Shown: one piece after another, positions 55,793-64,000 of the stretch | Layout: every line of letters begins with the position of its first letter | Numbering within the stretch: the first letter of the stretch is position 1 | Source: Hymenobacter edaphi | GTDB lineage: Bacteria > Bacteroidota > Bacteroidia > Cytophagales > Hymenobacteraceae | Direction: 5' to 3' | DNA length: 64,000 nt | Assembly: GCF_003258365.1 (NCBI RefSeq) | Contig: NZ_QHKM01000001.1 | Coordinates: 682,001 to 746,000, forward strand | Translations under genes and position numbers: made by a program | The notes under the pieces: generated by a model | Database searches by the model: none | What the model was told of the DNA's origin: nothing | Seen by the model: only the letters and a program-made list of their open reading frames with translations

Positions 55793-57013
55793 TTACGTGC
55801 CGCAGTTGAAGTACTTGTCGTAGGCCGATTCGGGCAGCAGGCGCAGCCGGCTGGCCAGCTTGATGGGCCAGCGCAGCAGCCGGATCAGCCCGTAGTTGTT
55901 GGGGTAGTCGCGGAAGGTCTTCACCGGGGCCGCCACAATCTGCTCAAACTCCTCCCGGCTCAGGCCCAGGCGCTTGATGCAGAGGTTGATGACCTTCTCG
56001 TCCTCGATGGCGTTGACGTGCCGGCAGCGCTCCAGTGCCTGCGCGCGCGACATCTGTCCCGAGCGCACCAGGGCGGAGTAGTTGAACAGGCGCCGGTCGA
56101 TGTTGAACTTGACGCGGTTCAGGTAGTAAATGACGCTCTGGTAGAGGTCGTCGAAGTAGTGCGCGCCGGGGTTCACCCAGTCCAGTTCCCGCTCCAGCAG
56201 CGCGTCGACTTCCGCCCGCACGTAGGGCAGGTGGTAGAGCAGCGTGACGGTCTTGATGCCGCGCAGCACCGTGTAGTAGAACATTTCCTTCACGTCCAGG
56301 TGAAAGCCCGGGTCGTTGGGCGCCCACTTGCGCAGGGGTACCGTACCGAACTGCCGGTGCACCGCCTTCAGGTACTTCCCGTCGAGGAAGTTCCACGACA
56401 GAGGCGCAATGCCCTCGGTGCGAAACGACTGCCCGATGATGATGCGCTGCACGCCTTCCTTGGCCGCCACCCCGTACAGGGCCGTGGCAATGCCGATGTC
56501 GGTGCCTTCCTCGATGTCGGGCGTGGAGGCCTTCAGGAAGGCAATCTTGAGGTCTTTCGACTCGCGCCAGTCCGAGGTGATGGTGCGCAGCTCCACGCCC
56601 AGCTTGCGGCAGGCCTTCACCATGTTTTCGCCGGCCACGGGGTTGCCGAAGCCGTCGTTGAAGTGCACGGCCAGGGGGCGCAGGCCCAGCTGCACCACGC
56701 AGTACCAGAGCGTGTAGCTGCTGTCGCGCCCGCCGCTTACGCCCAGCACGCAGTCGTATTTGCGGCCGCGGCCGAGGCGCTTCATGTCCTCGGCGGCGCT
56801 GCGCACGTAGGCCTCGCCCGCGGGCCCCAGCGGGTTGTCGCGGTCCAGCTTGTCGTGCAGCTCGCAGAAGTTACACTCCCCGGTGTGGGGGCGAAAGCGG
56901 ATGCCTGGCACCGTGGTATCCATTATGCACCGCGTGCAGCACTGGTAGCCCGGGTGGGGGGCCGGCTGGTCGATGGGTGAGTCGACGGTGGCGTTAACGG
57001 GGGAAGTGGGCAT
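55793..57013 (-). CDS. N-acetyl sugar amidotransferase (WbpG/PseA family, PP-loop)
   Basis: A 406-residue ATP-PPase that converts a UDP-N-acetyl sugar acetamido group to an acetamidino group, using ammonia. The PP-loop is VLGVSGGRDSSYTLWYCVVQ (20 residues). An N-terminal Cys pair (CCTRCIMDTTVPGIRF) plus CNFCELH gives a zinc site. In Pseudomonas O-antigen loci WbpG works with HisH2/HisF2-like ammonia suppliers; none is here. Instead a CN-hydrolase gene ends 61 bases upstream on the same strand. The ATG ending at 57013 is used; codons upstream encode a Ser/Pro-rich stretch. Confidence 0.9.
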   Translation of the reverse strand: MPTSPVNATVDSPIDQPAPHPGYQCCTRCIMDTTVPGIRFRPHTGECNFCELHDKLDRDNPLGPAGEAYVRSAAEDMKRLGRGRKYDCVLGVSGGRDSSYTLWYCVVQLGLRPLAVHFNDGFGNPVAGENMVKACRKLGVELRTITSDWRESKDLKIAFLKASTPDIEEGTDIGIATALYGVAAKEGVQRIIIGQSFRTEGIAPLSWNFLDGKYLKAVHRQFGTVPLRKWAPNDPGFHLDVKEMFYYTVLRGIKTVTLLYHLPYVRAEVDALLERELDWVNPGAHYFDDLYQSVIYYLNRVKFNIDRRLFNYSALVRSGQMSRAQALERCRHVNAIEDEKVINLCIKRLGLSREEFEQIVAAPVKTFRDYPNNYGLIRLLRWPIKLASRLRLLPESAYDKYFNCGT

Positions 57014-57074
57014 TGAGTACTGCTGTGGCAATAGGCGAGGGGTGAGGGCGGCGGGTGGGAGGAGAAAGGAGGAG

Positions 57075-58037
57075 TTAGGCGGGGTTGGGAAGCTCATCGA
57101 AGCGGTAGCCGAGGCGCTGCAGCCGGGCCGTAATGGCCGTGCCGCGCTCGGGGCGCTGGGGGCGGGGCAGGTCGGCCACAATCAGCTCGCCGGCAAACTC
57201 GTTGAATTTGCCCTGGGCCTTGATGCCGTCGGCCGCCACGGCCAGCGAGCAGCCGACGCTCTTCTTGCCCTCGTAGGGCCCGCCCACGATGTAGCCCACC
57301 GAGGTGGTGCCCACCACCACCACGTTGTAGTAGGAAGCCAGAATCTGGTAGGGCTTGATCCACTTTTCGCGGTACGGGTCGTCTTCTTCCGTGACGGAGT
57401 AGTCTACCGTCCACGACGAGGGCGAGAGGATGATTTCGGCGCCCATGCGGGCCAGGGTGTGCCCGATGGGTAGCCCGTCGATGTAGTTGTCGGCGCAGAT
57501 GTTGAGGCCCAGCCGGCCCAGCGGCGTGTCGATGACGTTGAGCGTGGTGCCGACTTCGTAGAACGGCTGCTCAACGGTGAGCAGGTTGATTTTGTGGTAC
57601 TTGAGCAAAATGTCGCCCGCCGGGCTGATGAGCACCGCCGCGTTGTAGACGCGGCCGTCGGCGGCGCGCTCCGTCAGGCCGGCGCACACGTAGATGCCGT
57701 GGCGGGCGGCTTCCTGGCAAAGGATATCGGAGAAGCGGCCCGGAATGGGCTGGGCTTCGGTGAGGGCGCTGGGGTGCGTCCAGGCAAAGTCCAGGGTTTC
57801 GGGCAGCAGCACCAAGTCGCAGCCCTGCTCGGCGGCTTCGGCTATCATGCGGGCGGCGCGCTCCAGGTTGCGCAGCGGCTCACCGCCCTCCACCAGCAGC
57901 TGCCCCATGCCGACGCGGATGGAACCCGAATGGGCGGTGTTGGGGGGAAGTATGGGCTGGGGCGGGGGGGCCGGGGCGGCCACGGCAGCGGCCGGCGCCG
58001 GGTCTGTTTTCTTCCAGCGGCTGAACAAAGGCGGCAT
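57075..58037 (-). CDS. carbon-nitrogen hydrolase (nitrilase superfamily)
   Basis: A 320-residue hydrolase of C-N bonds (amides, glutamine-like side chains). After a Pro/Ala-rich start (1-40), the catalytic triad is Glu in LVLLPETLDFAWTHPS, Lys in KYHKINLLTVEQPFYE and Cys in GLNICADNYIDGLPIG. Family length and order are normal. It lies upstream of the PP-loop sugar amidotransferase (gap 61 bases), likely in one transcript. Nitrilase-type domains supply ammonia to the PP-loop of NAD synthetase, so an ammonia-supply role is inferred. An independent amidase role is the alternative. Confidence 0.9.
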   Translation of the reverse strand: MPPLFSRWKKTDPAPAAAVAAPAPPPQPILPPNTAHSGSIRVGMGQLLVEGGEPLRNLERAARMIAEAAEQGCDLVLLPETLDFAWTHPSALTEAQPIPGRFSDILCQEAARHGIYVCAGLTERAADGRVYNAAVLISPAGDILLKYHKINLLTVEQPFYEVGTTLNVIDTPLGRLGLNICADNYIDGLPIGHTLARMGAEIILSPSSWTVDYSVTEEDDPYREKWIKPYQILASYYNVVVVGTTSVGYIVGGPYEGKKSVGCSLAVAADGIKAQGKFNEFAGELIVADLPRPQRPERGTAITARLQRLGYRFDELPNPA

Positions 58038-58236
58038 CAGGTAATGGAAGGAAGTTGGCGAATGGGCAGGTTTTGCTACCTAAAAGTACGCCACCGCCGT
58101 CAAATCTAAACCAGCTTTGAGTGGGGCAGGTTGGCAAAACTACTATTCTTAGGAGCGTTCAATATTAAAGCTGGATTAAATGCAAGGGCCCGGCACATGA
58201 TTAACGTCAGGAGTTCCGGCGCCGCCCCGAAATGCC

Positions 58237-58244
58237 TATTTTTG
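58237..58244 (+). promoter_or_regulatory. -7 box of valS
   Basis: TATTTTTG, 28 bases before the valS ATG at 58272. No strong -33 element is seen. Confidence 0.5.
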
Positions 58245-58271
58245 CCGATTCCGAACCGATTTCCCCTCACT

Positions 58272-60902
58272 ATGTCCATTCCAAAGACCTACCAGCCCGC
58301 CGAGGTAGAAGACAAGTGGTACCAGCGCTGGCAGGAGCAAGGCTTTTTCACCTCGAAGCCCAACCCGCGCAAACCGGCTTACTCGGTGGTCATTCCGCCC
58401 CCGAACGTGACCGGCGTGCTGCACATGGGCCACATGCTGAACAACACCATTCAGGACGTGCTGGTGCGCCGCGCCCGCATGCAGGGCAAGGAAGCCTGCT
58501 GGGTGCCCGGCACCGACCACGCCTCCATCGCCACCGAAGCCAAGGTGGTGCAGATGCTCAAGGAGCGCGGCATCGAGAAAAAGGACCTCACCCGCGAGGA
58601 ATTCCTGAAGTACGCCTGGGAGTGGAAGGAGAAGTACGGCGGCATCATCCTGGACCAGCTCAAAAAGCTTGGCGCCAGCTGCGATTGGTCGCGCACGCGC
58701 TTCACCATGGAGCCCGAGCTGACCGAGGCCGTGCTGCGCGTGTTCGTGGACCTGTACCGCAAGGGCCTGATTTACCGCGGCATCCGCATGGTAAACTGGG
58801 ACCCGCTGGGCCGCACCGCCATTTCCGATGAGGAAGTAATTCCGAAGGACACCATGGCCAAGATGTACCACCTGCGCTACCCGATTGTAGGCCGCGAAGG
58901 GGAGTTCATCACCGTGGCCACCTCGCGCCCCGAAACCATCATGGCCGACGTGGCCGTGGCCGTGAACCCCCTCGACGAGCGGTACCGGCACCTGCACGGC
59001 GCCAAGGTGCAGATTCCGCTGCTGGGCCGCGAAATTCCGGTGATTCTGGACGAGTACGTGACCATCGAGTTCGGAACCGGCGCGCTGAAGGTGACCCCGG
59101 CGCACGACCTGAACGACTACGAGCTGGGCGTCAAGCACAACCTGCCGGTTATCGACATCCTCGACGACGCGGGCTTCCTCAACGAGAAGGCCGTGCTCTA
59201 CGTGGGGCAGGACCGCTTTGCCGCCCGCCGCACCATCGTGAAGGACCTCGACGAAGCGGGCCTGCTCGCCAAAGTGGAAGAGTACGCCAGCATCGTGCAG
59301 ACCTCGGAGCGCACCGGGGCCGTTATCGAGCCGCGCCTGTCGATGCAGTGGTTCCTGAAGATGGCCGACATGGCCGGCCCCGCCCTGGCCGTGGTGGAGG
59401 ATGACCGCGTGAAGCTGCACCCGCCCAAGTTCAAGAACATGTACCGCTCGTGGATGGAGAACGTGCGCGACTGGTGCATCTCGCGGCAACTGTGGTGGGG
59501 GCAGCGCATCCCCGCCTACTACCTGCCCGACGGCACCTTCGTAGTGGCGCTCAGCGACGAGGAAGCTCTTCAACTGGCACGTGAACAGAGCGGCAACAGC
59601 GGGCTGCAGCTTAGTGACTTGCGCCAGGATGAAGACGTGCTCGATACCTGGTTTTCGTCGTGGCTGTGGCCCATCTCGGTGTTCGACGGCTTCAAGGACC
59701 CGGACAACGCCGACGTCAACTATTACTACCCCACCGACGACCTGGTCACGGCCCCGGAAATCCTGTTTTTCTGGGTGGCCCGCATGATCATGGCTGGCTT
59801 GGAGTACCGCCAGGACGTGCCCTTCCGCAACGTGTACCTCACGGGCATCGTGCGCGACGCCCAGGGCCGCAAGATGAGCAAGAGCCTGGGCAACTCGCCC
59901 GACCCGCTCGACCTCATTGCCCAGTACGGCGCCGACGGCGTGCGCACCGGCATGCTGTTTTCCTCGCCCGCCGGCAACGACCTGCTGTTCGACATCAAGC
60001 TGGTGGAGCAGGGCCGCAACTTCACCAACAAGCTCTGGAACGCCTTCCGCCTCACCCAGGGCTGGGAGGTGGACGCGGCGCTGCCCTTCGCCAACGAGCG
60101 AGCCACCGAGTGGTTCCAGGCCAAGCTGCAGGCCGCCCTGGCCGAGCTGGACGAGCACTTCGCCAAGTTCCGCATGTCGGACGCGCTGATGACCGTCTAC
60201 AAGCTGGTGTGGGACGACTTCTGCTCGGTGTACCTGGAGATGATCAAGCCCGCCTACCTGGCGCCCATCGACGCGGAAACGCTGCGCCGCACCACCGGCT
60301 TCTTCGAGCAGCTGCTGAAGCTGCTGCACCCCTTCATGCCCTTCATCACGGAGGAAATCTGGCATCACCTGGCCGAGCGCGGGCCCAAGGACTACCTCTG
60401 CGTGGCGCCCTGGCCCAAGCAGCAGCCCGTGGCCAATGGCGCCGAGCTGCTGAGCCGCATGGAAAAGGCGCTGGACGTTGTGGGCGGCGTGCGCACCATC
60501 CGCAACCAGAAGGGCCTGGGCCCGAACAAGCCGCTGACCCTGGCCGCCAAAACCGACGACGCCCAGCTGCTGACGGACTACGAGGGCATCCTACGCAAGC
60601 TGGCCGGCCTGACGGAAATCAGCGTGGTGGACGCCGCGCCGGCCGCTGCCGTGGGCTTCGTGTCCGGCGGCGGCGAGTTCTTCGTGCCGATGGAAGGCCA
60701 GATTGACCTCGGCGCCGAAAAGGAGCGCCTGAGCAAGGAGCTGGAGTACGCCCAGGGCTTCCGCGGCTCGGTGCTGCAGAAGCTCGGCAATGAGAAGTTC
60801 GTGCAGAACGCCAAGCCCGAGCTGGTAGAGAAGGAGCGCCAGAAGCTGGCCGACGCCGAAGCCAAAATCACGGCCCTGGAGCAAAGCCTGGCTGCGCTGT
60901 AA
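58272..60902 (+). CDS. valS: valyl-tRNA synthetase
   Basis: An 876-residue class I aminoacyl-tRNA synthetase. The HIGH motif is PPPNVTGVLHMGH (42-54) and the KMSKS motif begins near residue 534 (GRKMSKSLGNSPDPLDLI). The editing domain is at 180-400, with the TSRPETIMADVAVAVNP block. The anticodon-binding region is about 600-780. The C-terminal coiled coil (about 810-876) is QIDLGAEKERLSKELEYAQG (20 residues). Length is normal. The ATG at 58272 is preferred because the longer frame adds a low-complexity leader. A strong terminator follows. Confidence 0.98.
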   Translation: MSIPKTYQPAEVEDKWYQRWQEQGFFTSKPNPRKPAYSVVIPPPNVTGVLHMGHMLNNTIQDVLVRRARMQGKEACWVPGTDHASIATEAKVVQMLKERGIEKKDLTREEFLKYAWEWKEKYGGIILDQLKKLGASCDWSRTRFTMEPELTEAVLRVFVDLYRKGLIYRGIRMVNWDPLGRTAISDEEVIPKDTMAKMYHLRYPIVGREGEFITVATSRPETIMADVAVAVNPLDERYRHLHGAKVQIPLLGREIPVILDEYVTIEFGTGALKVTPAHDLNDYELGVKHNLPVIDILDDAGFLNEKAVLYVGQDRFAARRTIVKDLDEAGLLAKVEEYASIVQTSERTGAVIEPRLSMQWFLKMADMAGPALAVVEDDRVKLHPPKFKNMYRSWMENVRDWCISRQLWWGQRIPAYYLPDGTFVVALSDEEALQLAREQSGNSGLQLSDLRQDEDVLDTWFSSWLWPISVFDGFKDPDNADVNYYYPTDDLVTAPEILFFWVARMIMAGLEYRQDVPFRNVYLTGIVRDAQGRKMSKSLGNSPDPLDLIAQYGADGVRTGMLFSSPAGNDLLFDIKLVEQGRNFTNKLWNAFRLTQGWEVDAALPFANERATEWFQAKLQAALAELDEHFAKFRMSDALMTVYKLVWDDFCSVYLEMIKPAYLAPIDAETLRRTTGFFEQLLKLLHPFMPFITEEIWHHLAERGPKDYLCVAPWPKQQPVANGAELLSRMEKALDVVGGVRTIRNQKGLGPNKPLTLAAKTDDAQLLTDYEGILRKLAGLTEISVVDAAPAAAVGFVSGGGEFFVPMEGQIDLGAEKERLSKELEYAQGFRGSVLQKLGNEKFVQNAKPELVEKERQKLADAEAKITALEQSLAAL

Positions 60903-60922
60903 GCTGCCGACTCGCCGCTACA

Positions 60923-60970
60923 AGCAAAACCGGCTGCCTTCCGCAAGGAGGGCAGCCGGTTTTGCTTTTG
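60923..60970. terminator. bidirectional terminator between valS and a small membrane gene
   Basis: AAGCAAAACCGGCTGCC (60923-60939) is exactly complementary to GGCAGCCGGTTTTGCTT (60952-60968), followed by TTTTG. Confidence 0.85.
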
Positions 60971-60979
60971 TGGCGCGGG

Positions 60980-61198
60980 CTACTCCTGCTCGCCCGGAAT
61001 CGGCTGGCCGGCGGCGGCGGCCTTCTCGCGGGCTTGCTCCGTCAGCTTGTTCTGCAGCTGAAAGGTGACCTGCCCGCAGTCCTCCAGGCGCTGCTTGGTC
61101 AGGGTCAGCTCCCGCTCGGTGGCGGAAAGGCGGATGTAGAGGTAAACAATCAGCGCCAGGGAAATAACCAGGGCGCCGAGCGTGATGAAGTTCTTCAT
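60980..61198 (-). CDS. small single-pass membrane protein with coiled coil, 72 aa
   Basis: A 72-residue protein. One transmembrane helix (ITLGALVISLALIVYLYIRL, residues 5-24) is followed by a charged coiled coil (ATERELTLTKQRLEDCGQVT, 20 residues, then FQLQNKLTEQAREKAAAAG). The form resembles small LapA/FtsL-like accessory proteins, but no named family is recognised. It ends beside the valS terminator and starts 140 bases from the E2 gene on the same strand. The ATG ends at 61198. Confidence 0.7.
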   Translation of the reverse strand: MKNFITLGALVISLALIVYLYIRLSATERELTLTKQRLEDCGQVTFQLQNKLTEQAREKAAAAGQPIPGEQE

Positions 61199-61221
61199 AA
61201 CCAGTTGTAAAACAAAAAGAA

Positions 61222-61250
61222 AAGCCCGTCGGGTTGACGGGCTTGTTCAG
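61222..61250 (-). terminator. terminator of the E2 gene
   Basis: AAGCCCGTC (61222-61230) pairs with GACGGGCTT (61236-61244); on the minus strand it is followed by TTTCTTTTTG. Confidence 0.65.
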
Positions 61251-61253
61251 GTA

Positions 61254-61335
61254 GCGCGAACGTTCAGTTCGCGTAGGCTGGCACGGTAGGCGGCTGGCGA
61301 AACCGTGCGGGCATACGCGAACTGCACGTTCGCGC
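61254..61335. repeat. nested inverted repeat (GCGCGAACGT arms)
   Basis: 61254-61275 and the inverse of 61314-61335 match at 21 of 22 positions (GCGCGAACGTTCAGTTCGCG, then TA). Between them lies the hairpin GCACGGT/ACCGTGC. Each arm also folds on itself (GCGAAC/GTTCGC). Confidence 0.8.
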
Positions 61336-61341
61336 CACGGC

Positions 61342-62721
61342 TTAGATGGCCGTGTTCGGATCGAACTGCTCCAGGTAGTCGGCCACGCGGCGCACGAACT
61401 GCCCGCCCAGGGAGCCGTCGACCACGCGGTGGTCGTAGGAGTGCGAGAGGAACATGAAGTGGCGGATACCAATCAAATCACCCTGGGGCGTCTCGATAAC
61501 GGCGGGCTTCTTCTTGATGGCGCCCACGGCCATGATGGCCACCTGCGGCTGCATGATGATGGGCGTGCCCATCACGTTGCCGAAGGAGCCCACGTTCGAC
61601 AGCGTGTAGGTGCCGCCTTCCAGGTCCTCGGGCTTGAGCTTGTTGGCCCGGGCGCGGGCGGCCAAATCGTTCACGCGCTTGGTCAGCCCGTTCAGGTTCA
61701 GCTGGTCGGCGCCGTGAATCACCGGCACGATGAGGTTGCCGGAGGGCAGGGCCACGGCCACGCCCACGTTGATGTCGCGCTTCTTGATGATGTAGTCCCC
61801 GTCGACCGACACGTTGATGTTCGGGAAGTCCTGAATGGCGCGGGCAATGGCCTGCACGAAGATGGGCGTGAAGGTGAGGTTTTCGCCCTCGCGCTTTTTG
61901 TAGGCGTCCTTGTGCTTGTTGCGCCAGTTCACGATTTCGGTCACGTCGGCCTCCACGAAGGAGGTCACGTGCGGCGAAATCCGCTTGGAATCGACCATGC
62001 GCTGGGCAATCATCTTGCGCATGCGGTCCATTTCAATCAGCTCCTGCCCGCCCGAAACCGAGGGCGCGGGCTTGCTGGCCGGAGCCGCGGCAGGCTTGCT
62101 GGCGGGAGCGGCCGGAGCGGCTGCCGGAGCCGCTTGCTGGGGCGCGGGGGCGGCCTGCGGAGCCGGAGCAGCCGCGGCCGGAGCCGGCTGCTGGCCGCGG
62201 CCCGCTACGAAGTCGAGAATATCCTTCTTGGTGACGCGGCCGCCCTGGCCGGTGCCGGGCAGGCGCTCCAGGTCGCTCATCGAAATGCCTTCCTCGCGGG
62301 CAATGTTGAGCACCAGCGGGGAGTAGAAGCGGCCGGGCTGGGCCTCGCCGAGCTGCGCGCCGCCGGCATTGGCCGCGGCAGCCGCGGCGTTGGGCACGAA
62401 GGGCACGGCCTCGGCGGCCTGGGCTTCTTCGGCAGCGGCCGGAGCGGCAGCGGGCGTCTGGCCGTTGGAGGCCGCGGCAGCATCGGTTTCGACGATGGCA
62501 ATGGGGGCGCCCACGGCTACTACCTGACCTTCCTCCACCAGAATCTGCTGCAGCACGCCGGCGTGAATGGCGGGTACCTCGGTGTCCACTTTGTCGGTGG
62601 CCACTTCCAGCACCGATTCATCCTGCTCAATGGTGTCGCCCACCTGTTTGAGCCATTTCAGGACGGTGCCTTCCATGATACTTTCGCCCATTTTGGGCAT
62701 CACCATTTCCACTCGTGCCAT
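61342..62721 (-). CDS. 2-oxoacid dehydrogenase E2 (dihydrolipoamide acyltransferase)
   Basis: A 459-residue core enzyme of a pyruvate, 2-oxoglutarate or branched-chain dehydrogenase complex. The lipoyl domain is 1-80, with the lipoylated Lys44 in VATDKVDTEV. Ala/Pro linkers flank a peripheral E1/E3-binding domain at 130-175 (FYSPLVLNIAREEGISMSDL, 20 residues). The catalytic domain (225-459) ends with SYDHRVVDGSLGGQFV, giving His431 and Asp435. A single lipoyl domain and MDRMRKMIAQRMVDSKRISP (20 residues) are more like branched-chain or 2-oxoglutarate E2s. A TACCTTTG box lies about 90 bases upstream. Confidence 0.92.
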   Translation of the reverse strand: MARVEMVMPKMGESIMEGTVLKWLKQVGDTIEQDESVLEVATDKVDTEVPAIHAGVLQQILVEEGQVVAVGAPIAIVETDAAAASNGQTPAAAPAAAEEAQAAEAVPFVPNAAAAAANAGGAQLGEAQPGRFYSPLVLNIAREEGISMSDLERLPGTGQGGRVTKKDILDFVAGRGQQPAPAAAAPAPQAAPAPQQAAPAAAPAAPASKPAAAPASKPAPSVSGGQELIEMDRMRKMIAQRMVDSKRISPHVTSFVEADVTEIVNWRNKHKDAYKKREGENLTFTPIFVQAIARAIQDFPNINVSVDGDYIIKKRDINVGVAVALPSGNLIVPVIHGADQLNLNGLTKRVNDLAARARANKLKPEDLEGGTYTLSNVGSFGNVMGTPIIMQPQVAIMAVGAIKKKPAVIETPQGDLIGIRHFMFLSHSYDHRVVDGSLGGQFVRRVADYLEQFDPNTAI

Positions 62722-62809
62722 GCGGAGGTTGCTTTGAAGAATTCGGGGGTGGGAAAGGAAGCTTGGTCTGTTCGGGGTGAATATCGGCTGGGGAGGCCGA
62801 AATCGGGGC

Positions 62810-62817
62810 CAAAGGTA
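62810..62817 (-). promoter_or_regulatory. -7 box of the E2 gene
   Basis: TACCTTTG on the minus strand, 88 bases before the E2 ATG at 62721. Confidence 0.45.
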
Positions 62818-62880
62818 GCGGATTTGCCAATTGCGGCGTAATCGGACCCGAACACTTGTTAGGCAAAGGCAAAAAAAACC

Positions 62881-62991
62881 GGTAGCGCGGGCTTGGCTAC
62901 GCCTTCCTGCGGTTCAGCCCGCGGCCGTCAGGAGCCAACCGACGATTTCATTCACGCGGACGCGAACCAAAGCCCGCGCTACTTTTGCTCC
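62881..62991. repeat. REP-like element with GTAGCGCGGGCTT ends
   Basis: GGTAGCGCGGGCTTGG (62881-62896) and CCAAAGCCCGCGCTAC (ending near 62982) form inverted ends. GCGGTTCAGCCCGCGGCCGT lies inside. The right end overlaps the cinA stop (62979), so part of the repeat is coding. Confidence 0.7.
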
Positions 62992-64000
62992 GGCAGATGG
63001 CGCCGCACCATATCCAGCGCCACGGTGCTGATGTAGCTGATATTCAGCTCCCGGCCGCGGTTGATGCTCACTTTGCGGGCCACCGTCCGGTGCTCATCGG
63101 CGTAGGCCAGCCAGAACGTGCCCACGGGCTTTTCGTCGGTGCCGCCGCCGGGCCCGGCAATGCCGCTGGTGGCCACCGCCACGTCGACGCCCAAGCTGCG
63201 GCGCAGGCCCTCGGCCATTTCGCGCACCGTCTGTTCGCTCACCGCCCCGAACTGCTCCAGCGTATCGGGGCTGACACCGAGCTGGTTGATTTTGACCTGA
63301 TTGGAATAGGCCACTACCGAGCCCAGGAAATAGGCCGAGGAGCCCGGCACGCTGGTCAGCCGCTGGGCCAGGGTGCCGCCGGTGCAGCTTTCGGCCGTGC
63401 CGATGGTCAGGCCGCGCTCCTGCAGCAGCCGGCCCAGGGCCGCTTCCAGCGGGACTTCACCCTCGGCGTAGAGGTAGGGGCCGAGGAGGGCGCGCACGGC
63501 CGGCAATTGGGCTTCCAGGCGGCCGCGCAGGTCGGGTTGGCCGTCGTCGGTGGCGGTCAGGCGCAGGCGCACGGCCCCGAACGACGGGAGGTAAGCCAGC
63601 TTCATGTTCGGGGGCAGCTGGTTTTCCCAGGCGGCAATCTGCTCGGCCAGAAACGACTCGCCCTGGCCCACCGTCTGCAGCACCGCGTGCTCAATGGGCG
63701 GTACCTGGAACTGCTCTTTTAGCTTGGGCAGCACGTGGGTGCTCATCAGGTGCTTCATCTCGAAGGGCACACCGGGCATCGAGACGAACACCACGCCATC
63801 CTGGCCGTCGAACCACATGCCGGGGGCAGTGCCCACGGTGTTGCGCAGCGGGGTGCAGGCCGTGGGCAGGTAGGCCTGCTGGCGGTTTACTTCCAGCATG
63901 GGCCGGTTGAAGCGGGCAAAAATGGCCTCCACGTCGCGCAGGCTGGGTTCGTAGAGGGCCAGCTCGGAGTTGAAGTACCGGGCCAGCACGTGCTTGGTCA
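62979..64000 (-). CDS. cinA: CinA family protein (competence/damage-inducible; NMN deamidase), N-terminus outside the window
   Basis: The last 340 residues of CinA. The MoaB-like N-terminal domain is mostly beyond the window edge; visible are LARYFNSELALYEPSLRDVE (20 residues) and AYLPTACTPLRNTVGTAPGM (20 residues). The C-terminal deamidase domain (from about residue 180 of the visible part) has TIGTAESCTGGTLAQRL, and VATSGIAGPGGGTDEKPVGT (20 residues), the signature of the NMN deamidase active site. It recycles NMN. The terminal codons lie in a REP-like repeat. Confidence 0.95.
   Translation of the reverse strand, partial: TKHVLARYFNSELALYEPSLRDVEAIFARFNRPMLEVNRQQAYLPTACTPLRNTVGTAPGMWFDGQDGVVFVSMPGVPFEMKHLMSTHVLPKLKEQFQVPPIEHAVLQTVGQGESFLAEQIAAWENQLPPNMKLAYLPSFGAVRLRLTATDDGQPDLRGRLEAQLPAVRALLGPYLYAEGEVPLEAALGRLLQERGLTIGTAESCTGGTLAQRLTSVPGSSAYFLGSVVAYSNQVKINQLGVSPDTLEQFGAVSEQTVREMAEGLRRSLGVDVAVATSGIAGPGGGTDEKPVGTFWLAYADEHRTVARKVSINRGRELNISYISTVALDMVRRHLPEQK

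Noticed and set aside
58236-60368. A 710-codon frame opposite valS
   Set aside because: Antisense shadow; valS HIGH and KMSKS motifs are clear on the + strand.

Overview
The window reads as a chromosomal segment of a GC-rich Bacteroidetes, most like Hymenobacter or a close Cytophagales relative. The support is the set of lineage families seen: PorT beside MenG, a PorE-like TPR/propeller/OmpA protein, HmuY, and DUF5606, DUF2851, DUF6044 and DUF6686 type proteins. Promoters fit the Bacteroidetes pattern TTTG-N19-TAnnTTTG, and there are no Shine-Dalgarno-like leaders. I see no rRNA, tRNA, CRISPR array, insertion sequence or prophage. Most genes are housekeeping genes in short operons on both strands.

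Layout. 1-9 kb: a truncated PAS sensor, a small secreted peptide, a cyclophilin, two tandem fasciclin lipoproteins, a beta-hydroxyacid dehydrogenase, rsgA, the Kdo transferase waaA, and a Fur/PerR-like regulator with its peroxiredoxin. 9-14 kb: enoyl-CoA hydratase, aspartate kinase, fbp, DUF5606, a TonB-like protein and engB. 14.6-18.6 kb: the PorE-like protein, then menG overlapping porT, both tied to envelope and type IX secretion. 18.6-24 kb: SDR, esterase, cytidine deaminase, a saccharopine-dehydrogenase-like enzyme and a two-gene ABC exporter. 24.3-32.4 kb: a heme-acquisition operon read leftward (TonB receptor, HmuY, HmuT, HmuU, a frameshifted VOC gene, HmuV, HmuS and a Cys-rich DUF6686-type protein), with two palindromes at its promoter that look like iron operators. 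32.6-41.5 kb: an HTH protein, trmN6 overlapping a low-GC acyltransferase, rnhA, marC, a SerC-like aminotransferase, aroQ, xerD and small hypotheticals. 41.5-53.4 kb: a DUF6044 membrane protein, ftsK, LolA-like, DUF2851 with a PMT-like membrane protein, a NeuD-like acetyltransferase, trhO and a nucleoside phosphorylase. 54-64 kb: a divergent LuxC-type acyl-CoA reductase and ferredoxin, a nitrilase paired with a PP-loop N-acetyl-sugar amidotransferase, valS, a 2-oxoacid dehydrogenase E2 and a truncated cinA.

Most unusual signals. (a) Many intergenic spacers carry low-GC, locus-specific, degenerate tandem motifs with an inverted partner copy, several running into the stop codon of the neighbouring gene. 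(b) A composite inverted-repeat element (about 160-210 bp) with a conserved inner GC hairpin is present three times. (c) A CN-hydrolase and a PP-loop sugar amidotransferase sit together without HisH/HisF partners, which suggests a split NadE-like ammonia-channelling enzyme for amidino-sugars. (d) The heme operon carries duplicated candidate iron operators and a broken VOC gene at a perfect hairpin.
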